Shown one piece after another: positions 33,637 to 42,976 of a stretch of DNA of 64,000 nucleotides. The notes beneath the pieces were generated by a model. It was not told the DNA's origin. It did not search any database and saw only the letters and a program-made list of their open reading frames with translations. The DNA is from Paenibacillus foliorum (GTDB lineage Bacteria > Bacillota > Bacilli > Paenibacillales > NBRC-103111). Position 1 is the first letter of the stretch. Each line of letters opens with the position of its first letter. A program made the translations under genes and the position numbers. Location: positions 80,994 to 144,993 of the forward strand of contig NZ_WHOD01000022.1 in the NCBI RefSeq assembly GCF_013141765.1, read 5' to 3'.

Positions 33637-35217
33637 CTAATCACGTGTGATAGTAACCATCTGCAGCTCCTGGTTCCAATTCACTTTAGCGCCCATACTC
33701 TCAGCAATGAAGCGAATAGGTACATAGGTTGAACCATTGGTAAGCTCCGACTCCTTATCTAGCAGTTTGATCATACCATTAACAGTTGCTTGCTTGCTTC
33801 CGACATTCAGATTGATCACAGCTCCGCTCACAAGGTCGGTGACGGTTACTTTTTGCGTAGATGACTCCCATGCTACATCAGCATCCAGCTGTTCGACAAC
33901 AAAACGAACTGGAACCATTATTGTACCGTTGCTGTTGTAGGGTTTAGAGGAGTCCCCCACATAATCATCCTGGCTGCCCATAATCATAGTGATTTCTTTT
34001 TTCGTAATATTTAAATCTTCTTTAAGTAATGTGTACAAGCGAGACTTAGGGTCCACAACCGAAATCACTCTGGACGGTTTACCTAGCGTCGTAAGCTCTA
34101 ATTGTCCCTTCGAAGTATCGATCTTGTCTGCCGTTACTGGCTTGTTCACATCCCAGATTTCGCTGGATGCGTTGATTTTCAAGCCTTTTACAGCACTTTC
34201 AGTATCAGGTAATGAATAAGCAAATTCCATATTGGATTTGCGAGTCGTCAGTTCACTGTCAACAAATAAATCCATCTTCAAGTACAGCGAATCATTTAAC
34301 AGCTTACTCAGATCTTCTCCGGATGGGGAGTTCAGTAATTCCTGCACAGATTGATCATATTTAGCAAGCATATCTTTCAAATAGGTATTAATTGCCGTAT
34401 AAGCAAATCCTACAGCTAGCGACTTGTTGTTAAGGAATGGGGCTATGGTGTCATTAAAAGTGTTGCTCTCTTGGTCGCCTTCTTTAGCAGCCTGCTGCAT
34501 CATTGGAGCGTACAGATCAAAAACTTGTCCCAACAGCTCTTTCAATCCTTTTTCATCAGCCAGTACATTAGTTAGAAATCCTTTTACAAGCTCCAGCAAA
34601 TCACTGCCTTTGATTTCTAAATGAATGTCCTTGCCCTTTAAGCCTTCCCCGTGGATATTAGCCTTACCGTCACCAACCGTGATAATTTTGGGATTTGGTG
34701 CATTACCTAAGAAAAAGGACACGATAGTAGGTGCAAATTCCGTTGCTTTTTTACGTAAATCCTTGAATTGCTGCTCCATTTCTTGCGAAAGCTTACCATT
34801 CAATTGCTGAAGGGAAGACATGCCGGTATGTATGACTATAGGCTTTTTAGCGCCCTCAATTAAGAAAATATACTCATCGTCACTCATGGACAGTTGGAAC
34901 GGGATTTGTCCCTTATTGTATTCAAATACACCTTTTGCTGAAAAATGAGTAAGATCCTGCTGCTTCATTTCTGTTAAACTAACACTTACTTTGCTGAAAA
35001 TCTCGAGCATCTTTTGCTCGTCAGCCGTTGGTGTGACAGATGCATTTGGTGTAAGCTCCAGCGTAAGCTTTTGTGTTCCTTGAACAGATTTCACGTTGGT
35101 TCCGTTTTGAAAGACCTTGTTCAAGTCCAATCCGTTAACCGGCTGACAGCCTGCAAGCACAACCAGCATAACAACTAGAATAAGGGAGATCCATGTTAGT
35201 TTATTCCTGTTTTTCAT
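33637..35217 (-). CDS. Lipoprotein with C-terminal copper-amine-oxidase-N (stalk) domain
   Basis: A 526-residue exported lipoprotein. It has an N-terminal signal with lipobox VVLAGCQ (Cys about 23), a long middle region without recognised motif, and a C-terminal stalk domain. That domain is two copies of the beta repeat (TIMVPVRFVVEQLDADVAWE and STYVPIRFIAESMGAKVNWN). This domain is very common in Paenibacillus cell-surface proteins and is not by itself enzymatic. ATG 35217 (MKNRNKLTW) with GGAGG 6 bp upstream is the start. Function is unknown; surface sensing or wall attachment is possible. Confidence 0.85.
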   Translation of the reverse strand: MKNRNKLTWISLILVVMLVVLAGCQPVNGLDLNKVFQNGTNVKSVQGTQKLTLELTPNASVTPTADEQKMLEIFSKVSVSLTEMKQQDLTHFSAKGVFEYNKGQIPFQLSMSDDEYIFLIEGAKKPIVIHTGMSSLQQLNGKLSQEMEQQFKDLRKKATEFAPTIVSFFLGNAPNPKIITVGDGKANIHGEGLKGKDIHLEIKGSDLLELVKGFLTNVLADEKGLKELLGQVFDLYAPMMQQAAKEGDQESNTFNDTIAPFLNNKSLAVGFAYTAINTYLKDMLAKYDQSVQELLNSPSGEDLSKLLNDSLYLKMDLFVDSELTTRKSNMEFAYSLPDTESAVKGLKINASSEIWDVNKPVTADKIDTSKGQLELTTLGKPSRVISVVDPKSRLYTLLKEDLNITKKEITMIMGSQDDYVGDSSKPYNSNGTIMVPVRFVVEQLDADVAWESSTQKVTVTDLVSGAVINLNVGSKQATVNGMIKLLDKESELTNGSTYVPIRFIAESMGAKVNWNQELQMVTITRD

Positions 35218-35396
35218 TGCTAACCTCCAAAGTATAAGAATAAGTACGAGTTGCGTTCCCCGCATAGATATATACGTTCGGATTAGTTAAATGTTTCCTT
35301 TGCCAATATATAAAATAATTACGACTGTCATTCTTAAGTCCTTTATTGGAGTAAACGAAGACCTAATCCTTTTAAACTAAGGGGTTGAGCCGATTA

Positions 35397-36671
35397 ATGG
35401 GTGATGGAGGATTTCGATCGATAGGGATGGATTTGCTGCAAAAATTAGTCGAAATTCCACAGGAGCTTGTTCATTGGGCAGAGGATAAGACAGCGACTTT
35501 ACTGTATGAAAGACGTCAATTAAACTCAATGCAAGAAATTCATATCCAGCCTGAGAATGTCGCTGCTCTACGAGCTCTTTTTAACCAGTCCGAAGCTGGA
35601 TCTGATAAATGCGGTCCTATAACATCTCTTCTATCTGTCTCAGATCAAGCTTTAGTCCAACGTATCCGTGAAGACACCGCCTATCATAACCGCAATAATG
35701 TAACAAGAACAATGGCCTACTGGAACATATTCCGAACGCATCCTGAGCTTCATTGGGCTTATCTAGCGCATATGGTATCACGTAATGGAGGTTGGAATAT
35801 GACCGACCTACGAGGCGAATTGCTCCCTTATTTGCTTAACGAAGCTCAGCGTGGGAATGTGTTTGCCTTGCTGGAGCGTGCCAATGGGCTTATTTTTCAT
35901 GACGCTTATCCTCAGCTCTTGCTCTACTCTGCCAGTAGACGAGCGGATTCCCCGCTCTTTCATTTGCTCCCCCATCTACAGGTTTCTGCTTTTATGCGCC
36001 CAATCTGGGAATTATTCTGGGAACAACTGGATTCCGCGCTTCTGACTCAAGCTCTAATCGTTAATGAGCAGAACTATATAGAACAACGGATTATACAGCA
36101 CCCTACGTATCGAGATCTAGTGCTTAACTCTTTGTTTTTCAATGCCCAGTCTCTGCTTCAGCTCAATCAAGTCGTGTTTCCTTATGTGGATGGAGATGAA
36201 ATGCATTTGGCCGGTCTTGTCTTGGAAAACTTCAATAATTTGCATGAACGAATTGAGACGGGAAAAAAGCTGTATGCGATTTTATTCGGGGTTCCTGTTG
36301 TTTGTGAAGGGGCGATGCGATTTGCCAACAGTAAGCCTCACACCGCCTCAAGAGCCGATTACTGGCCGCAGCTATTCTCATCTATGCACCAAACAGCGCC
36401 TGTCCCAAAGGGCCTGCTCAAGGAACGGCTTGACGGCTGCAGACTTATAACTGGTGCTTCGCCACTGTACAGCCCGAAATTAACTAATGCCTGGAAAAAC
36501 TATTCCATGGACCCTCCAGAACCAGGTGATTGGTTTGAACATGACAGAGGACGCTGCTTAAGTTACCTCGCTTCTGTTCAGCCACCCTTTTCATTCGAAA
36601 TGACCCAAGAGCATGGCTTTGGCTTGAACAAAATCGAGCTGGCCGTGCTAGCCGGTGATATATGGCAGTAA
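35397..36671 (+). CDS. DUF2515 protein (YppC-like)
   Basis: A 424-residue protein of the DUF2515 family. The hallmark block is NNVTRTMAYWNIFRTHPELH followed by WAYLAHMVSRNGGWNMTDLRG (about 101-140). The function of the family is unknown. I use ATG 35397; AAGGGG lies 12 bp upstream, and a TTG at 35385 directly abuts the same site. The gene stands alone, with no clear terminator, and is followed by the YdjO-like gene about 100 bp later. Confidence 0.85.
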   Translation: MGDGGFRSIGMDLLQKLVEIPQELVHWAEDKTATLLYERRQLNSMQEIHIQPENVAALRALFNQSEAGSDKCGPITSLLSVSDQALVQRIREDTAYHNRNNVTRTMAYWNIFRTHPELHWAYLAHMVSRNGGWNMTDLRGELLPYLLNEAQRGNVFALLERANGLIFHDAYPQLLLYSASRRADSPLFHLLPHLQVSAFMRPIWELFWEQLDSALLTQALIVNEQNYIEQRIIQHPTYRDLVLNSLFFNAQSLLQLNQVVFPYVDGDEMHLAGLVLENFNNLHERIETGKKLYAILFGVPVVCEGAMRFANSKPHTASRADYWPQLFSSMHQTAPVPKGLLKERLDGCRLITGASPLYSPKLTNAWKNYSMDPPEPGDWFEHDRGRCLSYLASVQPPFSFEMTQEHGFGLNKIELAVLAGDIWQ

Positions 36672-36774
36672 AATACCAAACTTAGATAGTGATGTAAAAC
36701 TTAACGGGACTGATTGTAGGTTGGATGAAGAGCAATCTTAAGGGGAAAGTTACTACCGGGAGGTGTGATTCCTT

Positions 36775-36999
36775 ATGCAAACAGATGCTCCAAAGTCGGA
36801 GTTATTCCCGGTACCTGTATGGAGATGCAGAAGTAAGGATTGTAAAGCATGGATACGGGAAGAATTGACTTCTTCCCCGTCTCCCGAATGCCCATTGTGC
36901 AACGAAGGCATGATTCGCAGCATCAAGCATTTGCCCAAACTTGTGAAAAAGCATAAAGCAGTGAAAAAAAAGAAACCCGAGGAGTCATGGGTTCATTAG
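36775..36999 (+). CDS. YdjO-like cold-inducible zinc-ribbon protein
   Basis: A 74-residue protein with two Cys pairs: VWRCRSKDCKAWIREE and PECPLCNEGMIRS, forming a likely zinc ribbon. A lysine-rich tail follows (KLVKKHKAVKKKKPEES). This matches the YdjO family, named as cold-inducible in Bacillus. GGAGGTG precedes the ATG by about 9 bp, and a terminator lies at 37060. The biochemical role is not known. Confidence 0.85.
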   Translation: MQTDAPKSELFPVPVWRCRSKDCKAWIREELTSSPSPECPLCNEGMIRSIKHLPKLVKKHKAVKKKKPEESWVH

Positions 37000-37059
37000 A
37001 AAGAGATATTGTACAAATTATTCGATAGTCATCGTCTATCTACTTCTTCTCGACCTCTT

Positions 37060-37084
37060 GGCTGCATTAGTTGCAGCTTTTTTT
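37060..37084 (+). terminator. Rho-independent terminator after the YdjO-like gene
   Basis: GGCTGCA-TTAG-TTGCAGC followed by TTTTTTT, about 60 bp past the stop codon. Confidence 0.85.
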
Positions 37085-37174
37085 ATTGCTTCCTGCCACA
37101 GTAGGTGACCACAGTCACCCTTGGAGAAGCCACAGCTGTGAGTAGCTGCTGTCTGCGAAACTCCCTACATTAAG

Positions 37175-37948
37175 CTAAGCTCGCAGAATCCACTTCTCTA
37201 CAGCATAAGCAATACCATCGTCATGCAGCGATTTGGTAACGAACTTTGCCTTCTCCTTCAGCTCATCGCAAGCATTCCCCATTGCAATTCCAGTACCAAC
37301 AGATTCGATTAATTCCAAATCGTTAAGCCCATCGCCAAAAGCGGCAACCTCATTCGGCATAATATTTAGATGGTCAAGCAGCTTCTGAAGGCCCAGTGCT
37401 TTATTCATGCCATTGGGATTGATGTCCACTGCCCATGGACGCCACCGATGAATGTAATAGCTGTCCCCTGAGTCCTGAAGGTAGCTTGCTTCTTCCTGCT
37501 CACCACAAAAAATAATACATTGGTATATATCAGGAACTTCATCATTCTCGCCCAGTAACACAGGCTCCATGAATCCAATCTCCTGCTGAGCTTGACGGAA
37601 GTACTCTGAGTCCTCCTTATTCGTGAACATGAGCTCAGATCCGTATAAAAGTATAGAATGATTCAATCGATTGGCCTCTTGAAGCCATTCGATTATCGTT
37701 TCTTTGGGAAATGCATTTCCTGAAACCGTCTTACCCTGATGTCCAATGTGACTGCCATTACATGTCACAGCCCAATCAATAGCAAGCTCCTTCCACAGTG
37801 ATTCCATTTCATACTCACTGCGTCCCGTGCATAAGGCCAGTGCGATTCCCTGTTCCTTCAATTTAAGCAATGCTGTCCGTGTGGATTCCGGTAGATAGTC
37901 ACGATCTCGTAAAGTTCCATCCACATCGAATGCCGCTAACTTAATCAT
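37175..37948 (-). CDS. Cof-type HAD-IIB phosphatase
   Basis: A 257-residue HAD hydrolase: motif I FDVDGTLRD (about 8), motif II CTGRS, a type IIB cap, then the lysine of motif III and motif IV FGDGLNDLELI. These enzymes dephosphorylate sugar phosphates, flavin precursors or pyridoxal phosphate; the substrate is not indicated. A paralogue is encoded at 47895-48638 and a different HAD type at 53383-54102. Confidence 0.9.
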   Translation of the reverse strand: MIKLAAFDVDGTLRDRDYLPESTRTALLKLKEQGIALALCTGRSEYEMESLWKELAIDWAVTCNGSHIGHQGKTVSGNAFPKETIIEWLQEANRLNHSILLYGSELMFTNKEDSEYFRQAQQEIGFMEPVLLGENDEVPDIYQCIIFCGEQEEASYLQDSGDSYYIHRWRPWAVDINPNGMNKALGLQKLLDHLNIMPNEVAAFGDGLNDLELIESVGTGIAMGNACDELKEKAKFVTKSLHDDGIAYAVEKWILRA

Positions 37949-38050
37949 CCTCTGTCACCTCATTTATGTATTCTGCCCTTTATTATAGCAGAGGGCGCCC
38001 ATTTGTGGGACAAGGATTACTATAAGGAAATCTCATCGTGATAGGATGCA

Positions 38051-38085
38051 AAAAGGCATCCATACCGAAGGATTGGATGCCTTTT
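38051..38085 (-). terminator. Rho-independent terminator of the sugar ABC locus
   Basis: On the minus strand AAAAGGCATCCA, an 11-nt loop, TGGATGCCTTTTT, directly after the binding-protein gene. Confidence 0.9.
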
Positions 38086-38089
38086 ACTA

Positions 38090-39403
38090 TCACTTAATTT
38101 CTTTACCGAGCTTTTCAACCTCGTCCCAAGCCTTTTCCGGAGTAAGCTTGCCGAACATAATTTGCTGTACAAGGTTGGTATATTCCTTCTCGAACTTATC
38201 CCAGCCGCCTTTTAAGCCTGGACCCGGGTAGAAGGTTTGCCCGTCAGGAGCGGTTTTGTTAATCAGCTCAATACCCTCTTTGTCGGTTGGCGTAAATTTG
38301 GATTCCAAGCCGCTGACAATTTTCTTCGAAACAGGAACGCCGCGGGAGGTCCCCAAAATATCAGCTGCTTCCGTATCGTTGATGAACCAGTCTATGAATT
38401 TCTTGGCTTCTTCCGCATTTTTCGTATCCGGGCTGACGCTCCAATACATGGAAGCCTTCAACCAGCCTCCCGCTTTCTTATCTTGCGGTATGGTCACCAA
38501 AGCCAATTGTCCAGGCTTCAATGCATCAAAACCCGGGAATTCGGCAGCATGTGAATTTCGAAGCAATATTTTATCCTGCACCATTAAATCCAACTTGGCG
38601 TCCGCTCCTTTGTCAGAAACGTTTACGTCCGCCGGCGGTACGATTCCCGCTGCCCGCATTTCGGCAAATTTGTTCATCCAGTCAAGCCATGTGGTTTTAT
38701 CATAATTAAATTTGCCTTCTGCCTTAGGCCAGCCTTTGCCTTTAGCCAATTGATAGGTGTCATAAAGCCCATCAATGGTTAAGTCCTTAAACACGTACTT
38801 ATCTTTACCCAGCTTGGCCTTTGCTTCTATACCGAATTTGAAAAATTCGTCCCATGTCCAACCGTACTTAGGAGGAGTAATGCCGAGCTTTTCTACAGTC
38901 GCTTTGTTGTAAACCAATCCAAAGGCATTATTTCCGAGAGGTATGGCTACAAGTTTGTCCTTATATTTACCGGTATTAAGCAGAGTTGGATCGACATCCC
39001 TAGTATTGATGGCATTGGTCAGATCCATCAGTCGGTTCGTGCTTCCCCAATCGCTTATCCACGCTGCATCCGTCTGAATAACATCTGGCAAGTTACGAGC
39101 TGCGGCCATTGTAGACATTTTGTCCAAATACCCGTCAAAAGCTTGATATTCCGGTTCAAAAGTGACATTCGGGTATTTTTTCGTGTATAAATCAAGCGCT
39201 TTCAATGTTGCGTCATGGCGAGCCTGCGACCCCCACCACATAATACGCAGCTTCACTGGCTTTTTGTCTGTTGCCGTGTTAGCCGCATTAGGAGCAGCAG
39301 TCGGTTGAGATGGCTTAGCCTCCTCCTTGACACCGCATGCAGCCAAAGAGACAGCCAACATGGAAGATAACCCGATTGTTAAGAGCTTACGTGCAGATTT
39401 CAT
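38090..39403 (-). CDS. Extracellular sugar-binding lipoprotein of ABC transporter
   Basis: A 437-residue family 1 solute-binding protein. It has a signal peptide with lipobox AVSLAACGV (Cys about 24), a Thr/Ala-Pro linker, then the binding fold (LRIMWWGSQARHDATLKALD, YPNVTFEPEYQAFDGYLDKM). It is the last gene of the locus, after the response regulator (90 bp gap) and before a terminator. ATG 39403 has AAAGGGG 8 bp upstream. Together with the two permeases at 42977-44769 it makes a carbohydrate importer lacking its own ATPase; a shared MsmX-like ATPase elsewhere is expected. Confidence 0.92.
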   Translation of the reverse strand: MKSARKLLTIGLSSMLAVSLAACGVKEEAKPSQPTAAPNAANTATDKKPVKLRIMWWGSQARHDATLKALDLYTKKYPNVTFEPEYQAFDGYLDKMSTMAAARNLPDVIQTDAAWISDWGSTNRLMDLTNAINTRDVDPTLLNTGKYKDKLVAIPLGNNAFGLVYNKATVEKLGITPPKYGWTWDEFFKFGIEAKAKLGKDKYVFKDLTIDGLYDTYQLAKGKGWPKAEGKFNYDKTTWLDWMNKFAEMRAAGIVPPADVNVSDKGADAKLDLMVQDKILLRNSHAAEFPGFDALKPGQLALVTIPQDKKAGGWLKASMYWSVSPDTKNAEEAKKFIDWFINDTEAADILGTSRGVPVSKKIVSGLESKFTPTDKEGIELINKTAPDGQTFYPGPGLKGGWDKFEKEYTNLVQQIMFGKLTPEKAWDEVEKLGKEIK

Positions 39404-39493
39404 ACGAATTCCCCTTTCGGTTCTGTTCTTTTTAATAAGCTTATCGTACCAAGCAGCGAACCGATTGAGTAGAATAGAGATGCACAATTTGTT

Positions 39494-41134
39494 TCAATTT
39501 TTTACGAATTCTGTCGGATTGGTTCCAGTATGTTTTTTAAACAAGGTTGTAAAATATGGCACATTTTTGTAGCCAACCCTTTCTGCTACCTCATAAATCA
39601 TCCAACGGCCCTCCAGAATCATACTCTTTGCTTTCTCCATGCGGACACGTGTCACATAGTTATTAAAGGTCTCACCCGTAGCCTGTCGAAAAATAGTGCT
39701 TAAATAATTTCGCGATATATATACCTTTTCCGCTAATTCGCTCAAGTGAAGATCCTCTGCATAATGTTCGTGGATATATTGAACCATGAAATCAACCGCC
39801 TGCTTATGCTTCAGCTTCTCACTTTTGCCTGACAGCTGACAAATAACGGACACCTTATCCAACAGCCAAGCTTTAAGCTTATCAGGTACCGTCTGCTGTT
39901 GTACCTCTTCCTTCAATAAAGCCGTATCAAACAGCTCAGCTACTCGCACACCTGCATCAAGAAGTGAATACGTAAGGATTGCCCAAGTTTCTAAGCCCAG
40001 ATTGCGAACATCCTTCTCTGTGATCCTTCTAGCCCCCTCCAGCTGCTGAAAGAAACGCTCGATAACCTCTTCAATCTGAGATTCCTGCAGATGCCGGATT
40101 GCTTCTCCAAGCTGCTGATAAAATTGGACTGGGCGCAGCTCCGTTGGCTTAAGTAATGCCGACTGATTGTCCGATAGGTCATGATCCCTTATCCATTCGT
40201 ACATAGGCAAGCCTGGGAAGGGCGCATTCCGTTTGGCTGCCAGGGCTTGAAAGGCCTCTTCTGTTGAATCGGCAATCTCCTGCCAGCGACCCTTCCAGCT
40301 GCCAATGCCGATTTCCAGCTTCACCTTCAAATAGTCTTCTACATGCTTCATCATACTGTCGCATAGCGATCGTATTCGAAGTCTTCCTGCTTCTCTCTCA
40401 GCATGAGGCGCATGCAGTAACACGGCCATATGCTGACTATGCAGCTCAATTAACCGGGCATTCTTCCAGTCTGCGGAAATAACCTCCTGCAATATATTAC
40501 CGACAGCAAACCGGAACAAATTAAAATCGCTTGGCGACAGTTCGGAAACTCGGACAGTCCGTAAAATTTCTACGGCAATCACAAGAAAATCAGATGCGTC
40601 TTCTCCGTGTGGAAGCAGTCCTTGCACAGAAGGTGGAAATGGTTTCACTAAGTTTACGTTGCCCGTTACAACCGCCTTTACCCACTCCTGCTCGACAAAC
40701 GGTTCATATTGCATTAGCTTCTGCTTTAATTGATGCTGCTCCAGCTTATGAACGGTCGCACCCTCCAACTGCGCAATCGCTTTTTCCAAAACAGACTTAA
40801 TGGTCTGCACCGTTATCGGTTTAGATAAATAGTCATCTACATTCAATCGCAGTGCCTGTCTGGCATATTCAAAATCAGCAAAACCGCTTAAAATTACGAT
40901 TTTACCTTCGTATCCTATTTTGCGCAGCTCCTCCACCATATCCAAGCCATTCATAAGAGGCATATAAATATCTGTAATAACAATATCCGGATTAACCGAG
41001 GCGATGAGCTTTAAGCCCTGCTGACCATCCATTGCTTCTCCCGCATGCTCTGCTTCCAGCTCGTCCCATGGAATGATCTTGCGCATGCCTTGCAGTACTG
41101 CCCTATCATCATCAATGATGGCTATCTTCCACAT
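39494..41134 (-). CDS. Response regulator with AraC-type DNA-binding domain (YesN family)
   Basis: A 546-residue regulator. The receiver domain is at about 1-120 (IAIIDDDRAVLQGMRKIIPW; phospho-acceptor Asp in DIVITDIYMPLMNG). A long middle region follows, then a C-terminal AraC/XylS HTH pair (YISRNYLSTIFRQATGETFN, VAERVGYKNVPYFTTLFKKH). ATG 41134 (MWKIAI) has GGGGGA 7 bp upstream; three in-frame ATGs lie before it. Its start overlaps the end of the sensor kinase gene by 23 bp, so the pair is coupled. It probably activates this ABC locus. Confidence 0.92.
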   Translation of the reverse strand: MWKIAIIDDDRAVLQGMRKIIPWDELEAEHAGEAMDGQQGLKLIASVNPDIVITDIYMPLMNGLDMVEELRKIGYEGKIVILSGFADFEYARQALRLNVDDYLSKPITVQTIKSVLEKAIAQLEGATVHKLEQHQLKQKLMQYEPFVEQEWVKAVVTGNVNLVKPFPPSVQGLLPHGEDASDFLVIAVEILRTVRVSELSPSDFNLFRFAVGNILQEVISADWKNARLIELHSQHMAVLLHAPHAEREAGRLRIRSLCDSMMKHVEDYLKVKLEIGIGSWKGRWQEIADSTEEAFQALAAKRNAPFPGLPMYEWIRDHDLSDNQSALLKPTELRPVQFYQQLGEAIRHLQESQIEEVIERFFQQLEGARRITEKDVRNLGLETWAILTYSLLDAGVRVAELFDTALLKEEVQQQTVPDKLKAWLLDKVSVICQLSGKSEKLKHKQAVDFMVQYIHEHYAEDLHLSELAEKVYISRNYLSTIFRQATGETFNNYVTRVRMEKAKSMILEGRWMIYEVAERVGYKNVPYFTTLFKKHTGTNPTEFVKN

Positions 41135-42923
41135 GGTCATTTCCCCCATTATCGTCATGCTCGAGTCTTGGAATCCGCAAGGTCACCTGTGTCCCGCTGC
41201 CTCCAGAGACAGGCTCAATCGTAATACCAAAAGGACTTCCGAAATACGCCTCGATCCTCTCCCGGACATTTCTTATGCCGTAGCCGCCTGTTGATCTGCG
41301 CGGCTGGCGATTCCAATCCGGCTTCAAGCCAACTCCGTCATCAATAATTCGAATATAAAGCCCCAGAGCATCCTGTTCGATACTTATCCTAATGCAGCCA
41401 TATTCCCTGCGATGAAATCCATGAACGACAGCATTTTCTACAAAAGGCTGCAGCGTAAGCTTGGGAATATACAAAGTCTTTAAGGTCTCGTCTACTGTAG
41501 TTATGCTGTACAATAAACCATCTCCCCAGCGCAGCTGCTGGATTTGCAAATAGCATTCCGTGTGCTCCAGTTCCTGCTCCAGAGTGATCAAGCTCTCCCC
41601 ATTCGAGAGTCCTATTCGAAACATACGACCCATCAGCTCCAGCACCTCACTCATCCGTTCATGCCCTGCATCAATCGCCATCCAATTGAGCTGGTCGAGC
41701 GTGTTGTACAGAAAGTGCGGGTTAATCATGGCCTGCAACGCTCTTATTTCAGCCTTCCGCTGTCTTTGATGCTCATGATTCAAGCTGCGGTATAAATCCT
41801 CAATCCTCTCCATTAGCCGGCGGTAACCGTTAAACATAGAACCGAATTCATTGTTATAATCATTAGGCAGATTCACTTGCTTCAGCTCTATCGGAAATTT
41901 CCCCATTGCCTGCAACAGCTGACGAATCGGCTTTGTAAAGCTGCGTGAGAGATACAACGTAAATAATACCGCTACCAAAACTGAAGCAAGTCCAATCCAG
42001 AAAATCGTCATAGCCAGCTTAAGGCTGCCTGCAGCTATGACTTGCCATGGAGTGACCTCCGTCATAATCCAGCCTTCATTAAATGATTTGGCCCATACAA
42101 TTAAGTAATCTTCAACTGCGGCGCTTTCACTGCGTTTCTTATGCATATATCCGGTTCCTGATTGAGCCACATTAAGCATCTCGGGCAGCTTCAGTTCTGT
42201 GTATAAAGAATTATGAGTACCCATAATCAGCCTGCCACCGGAATCAAGCAAGTAGCGGTGAGCCGTCTGCTTCTCACCAAGCATCATGGTATACAGCACC
42301 TTGGCTTTTACATTAAGCAGCAGCACTCCTTGGTATTCCAATGTGCTGGAATAGATCTTTCGAGCAAATGTGACCACATTCTGTGTACCTTGAGTCGTCT
42401 CGATAGAACGTTCGCCAAGCCAAGTGAAATCAGATTTCTCTACCTGCAAATACCAAGGCTCGGTAAGCAGGTCTACATGTTTCACGAAGCTGACATATTC
42501 CTTGGGATCAGAAAATGTAGGATTATTTACATAAATCGTCATCGACTGCAAGCTGGGAGTACTGTTAATCAGCTCATTCATCACTTTTTGCAGCTCGGTT
42601 TGCTCTTTTTGCTTCGTGTAGAAGTCGCTTTCCGGAACAAGCAAATAATGCTGCAGCTCCGTATTCCGAGAAATAACCAATGACAGCTGCTCCACAGTGC
42701 GCATTTGCAGCATCATCTGCTTATTCAGCTCACTCATCAGCTCCTGCTGATATAAGGACGTATTTTCCGCCAGCTCTTTAGAGGAGACTGTGTAGCTTAC
42801 CCAACAAACGATAGCCAATAGTAAAATAAAAAAAACGGTGAGGCTGCCCGACAAGATGTAGTCGATTCGGTACTTTTTGATAGGGTTTATCAGAGCGGGC
42901 ACCTCCTTGAGACAAAAAGCCAC
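41112..42923 (-). CDS. Sensor histidine kinase (YesM family)
   Basis: A kinase of about 600 residues: an N-terminal membrane helix (about 24-46), an external sensing region to about 300, a second helix, and HAMP (LYLSRSFTKPIRQLLQAM). A His_kinase domain follows with phospho-accepting His in ALQAMINPHFLYNTLDQLNW, then an HATPase. The start is unclear. GTG 42923 lies inside the terminator hairpin of the permease gene, while AAGGAGGTG at 42900-42908 points to a start about 42893, where the in-frame codon is CTG. Confidence 0.9.
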   Translation of the reverse strand: MAFCLKEVPALINPIKKYRIDYILSGSLTVFFILLLAIVCWVSYTVSSKELAENTSLYQQELMSELNKQMMLQMRTVEQLSLVISRNTELQHYLLVPESDFYTKQKEQTELQKVMNELINSTPSLQSMTIYVNNPTFSDPKEYVSFVKHVDLLTEPWYLQVEKSDFTWLGERSIETTQGTQNVVTFARKIYSSTLEYQGVLLLNVKAKVLYTMMLGEKQTAHRYLLDSGGRLIMGTHNSLYTELKLPEMLNVAQSGTGYMHKKRSESAAVEDYLIVWAKSFNEGWIMTEVTPWQVIAAGSLKLAMTIFWIGLASVLVAVLFTLYLSRSFTKPIRQLLQAMGKFPIELKQVNLPNDYNNEFGSMFNGYRRLMERIEDLYRSLNHEHQRQRKAEIRALQAMINPHFLYNTLDQLNWMAIDAGHERMSEVLELMGRMFRIGLSNGESLITLEQELEHTECYLQIQQLRWGDGLLYSITTVDETLKTLYIPKLTLQPFVENAVVHGFHRREYGCIRISIEQDALGLYIRIIDDGVGLKPDWNRQPRRSTGGYGIRNVRERIEAYFGSPFGITIEPVSGGSGTQVTLRIPRLEHDDNGGNDHVEDSHH

Positions 42924-42957
42924 GTTGTCGGGATTTAGACCCTCTACGCGGCTTTTC
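42912..42957 (-). terminator. Internal terminator between permease and kinase genes
   Basis: On the minus strand AAAAGCCGCGT, a 20-nt loop, ACGTGGCTTTTTG, placed after the second permease and just before the kinase ribosome site. Read-through or a separate kinase promoter is needed. Confidence 0.75.
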
Positions 42958-42976
42958 GCCTTTTAATTCTCTTAGT

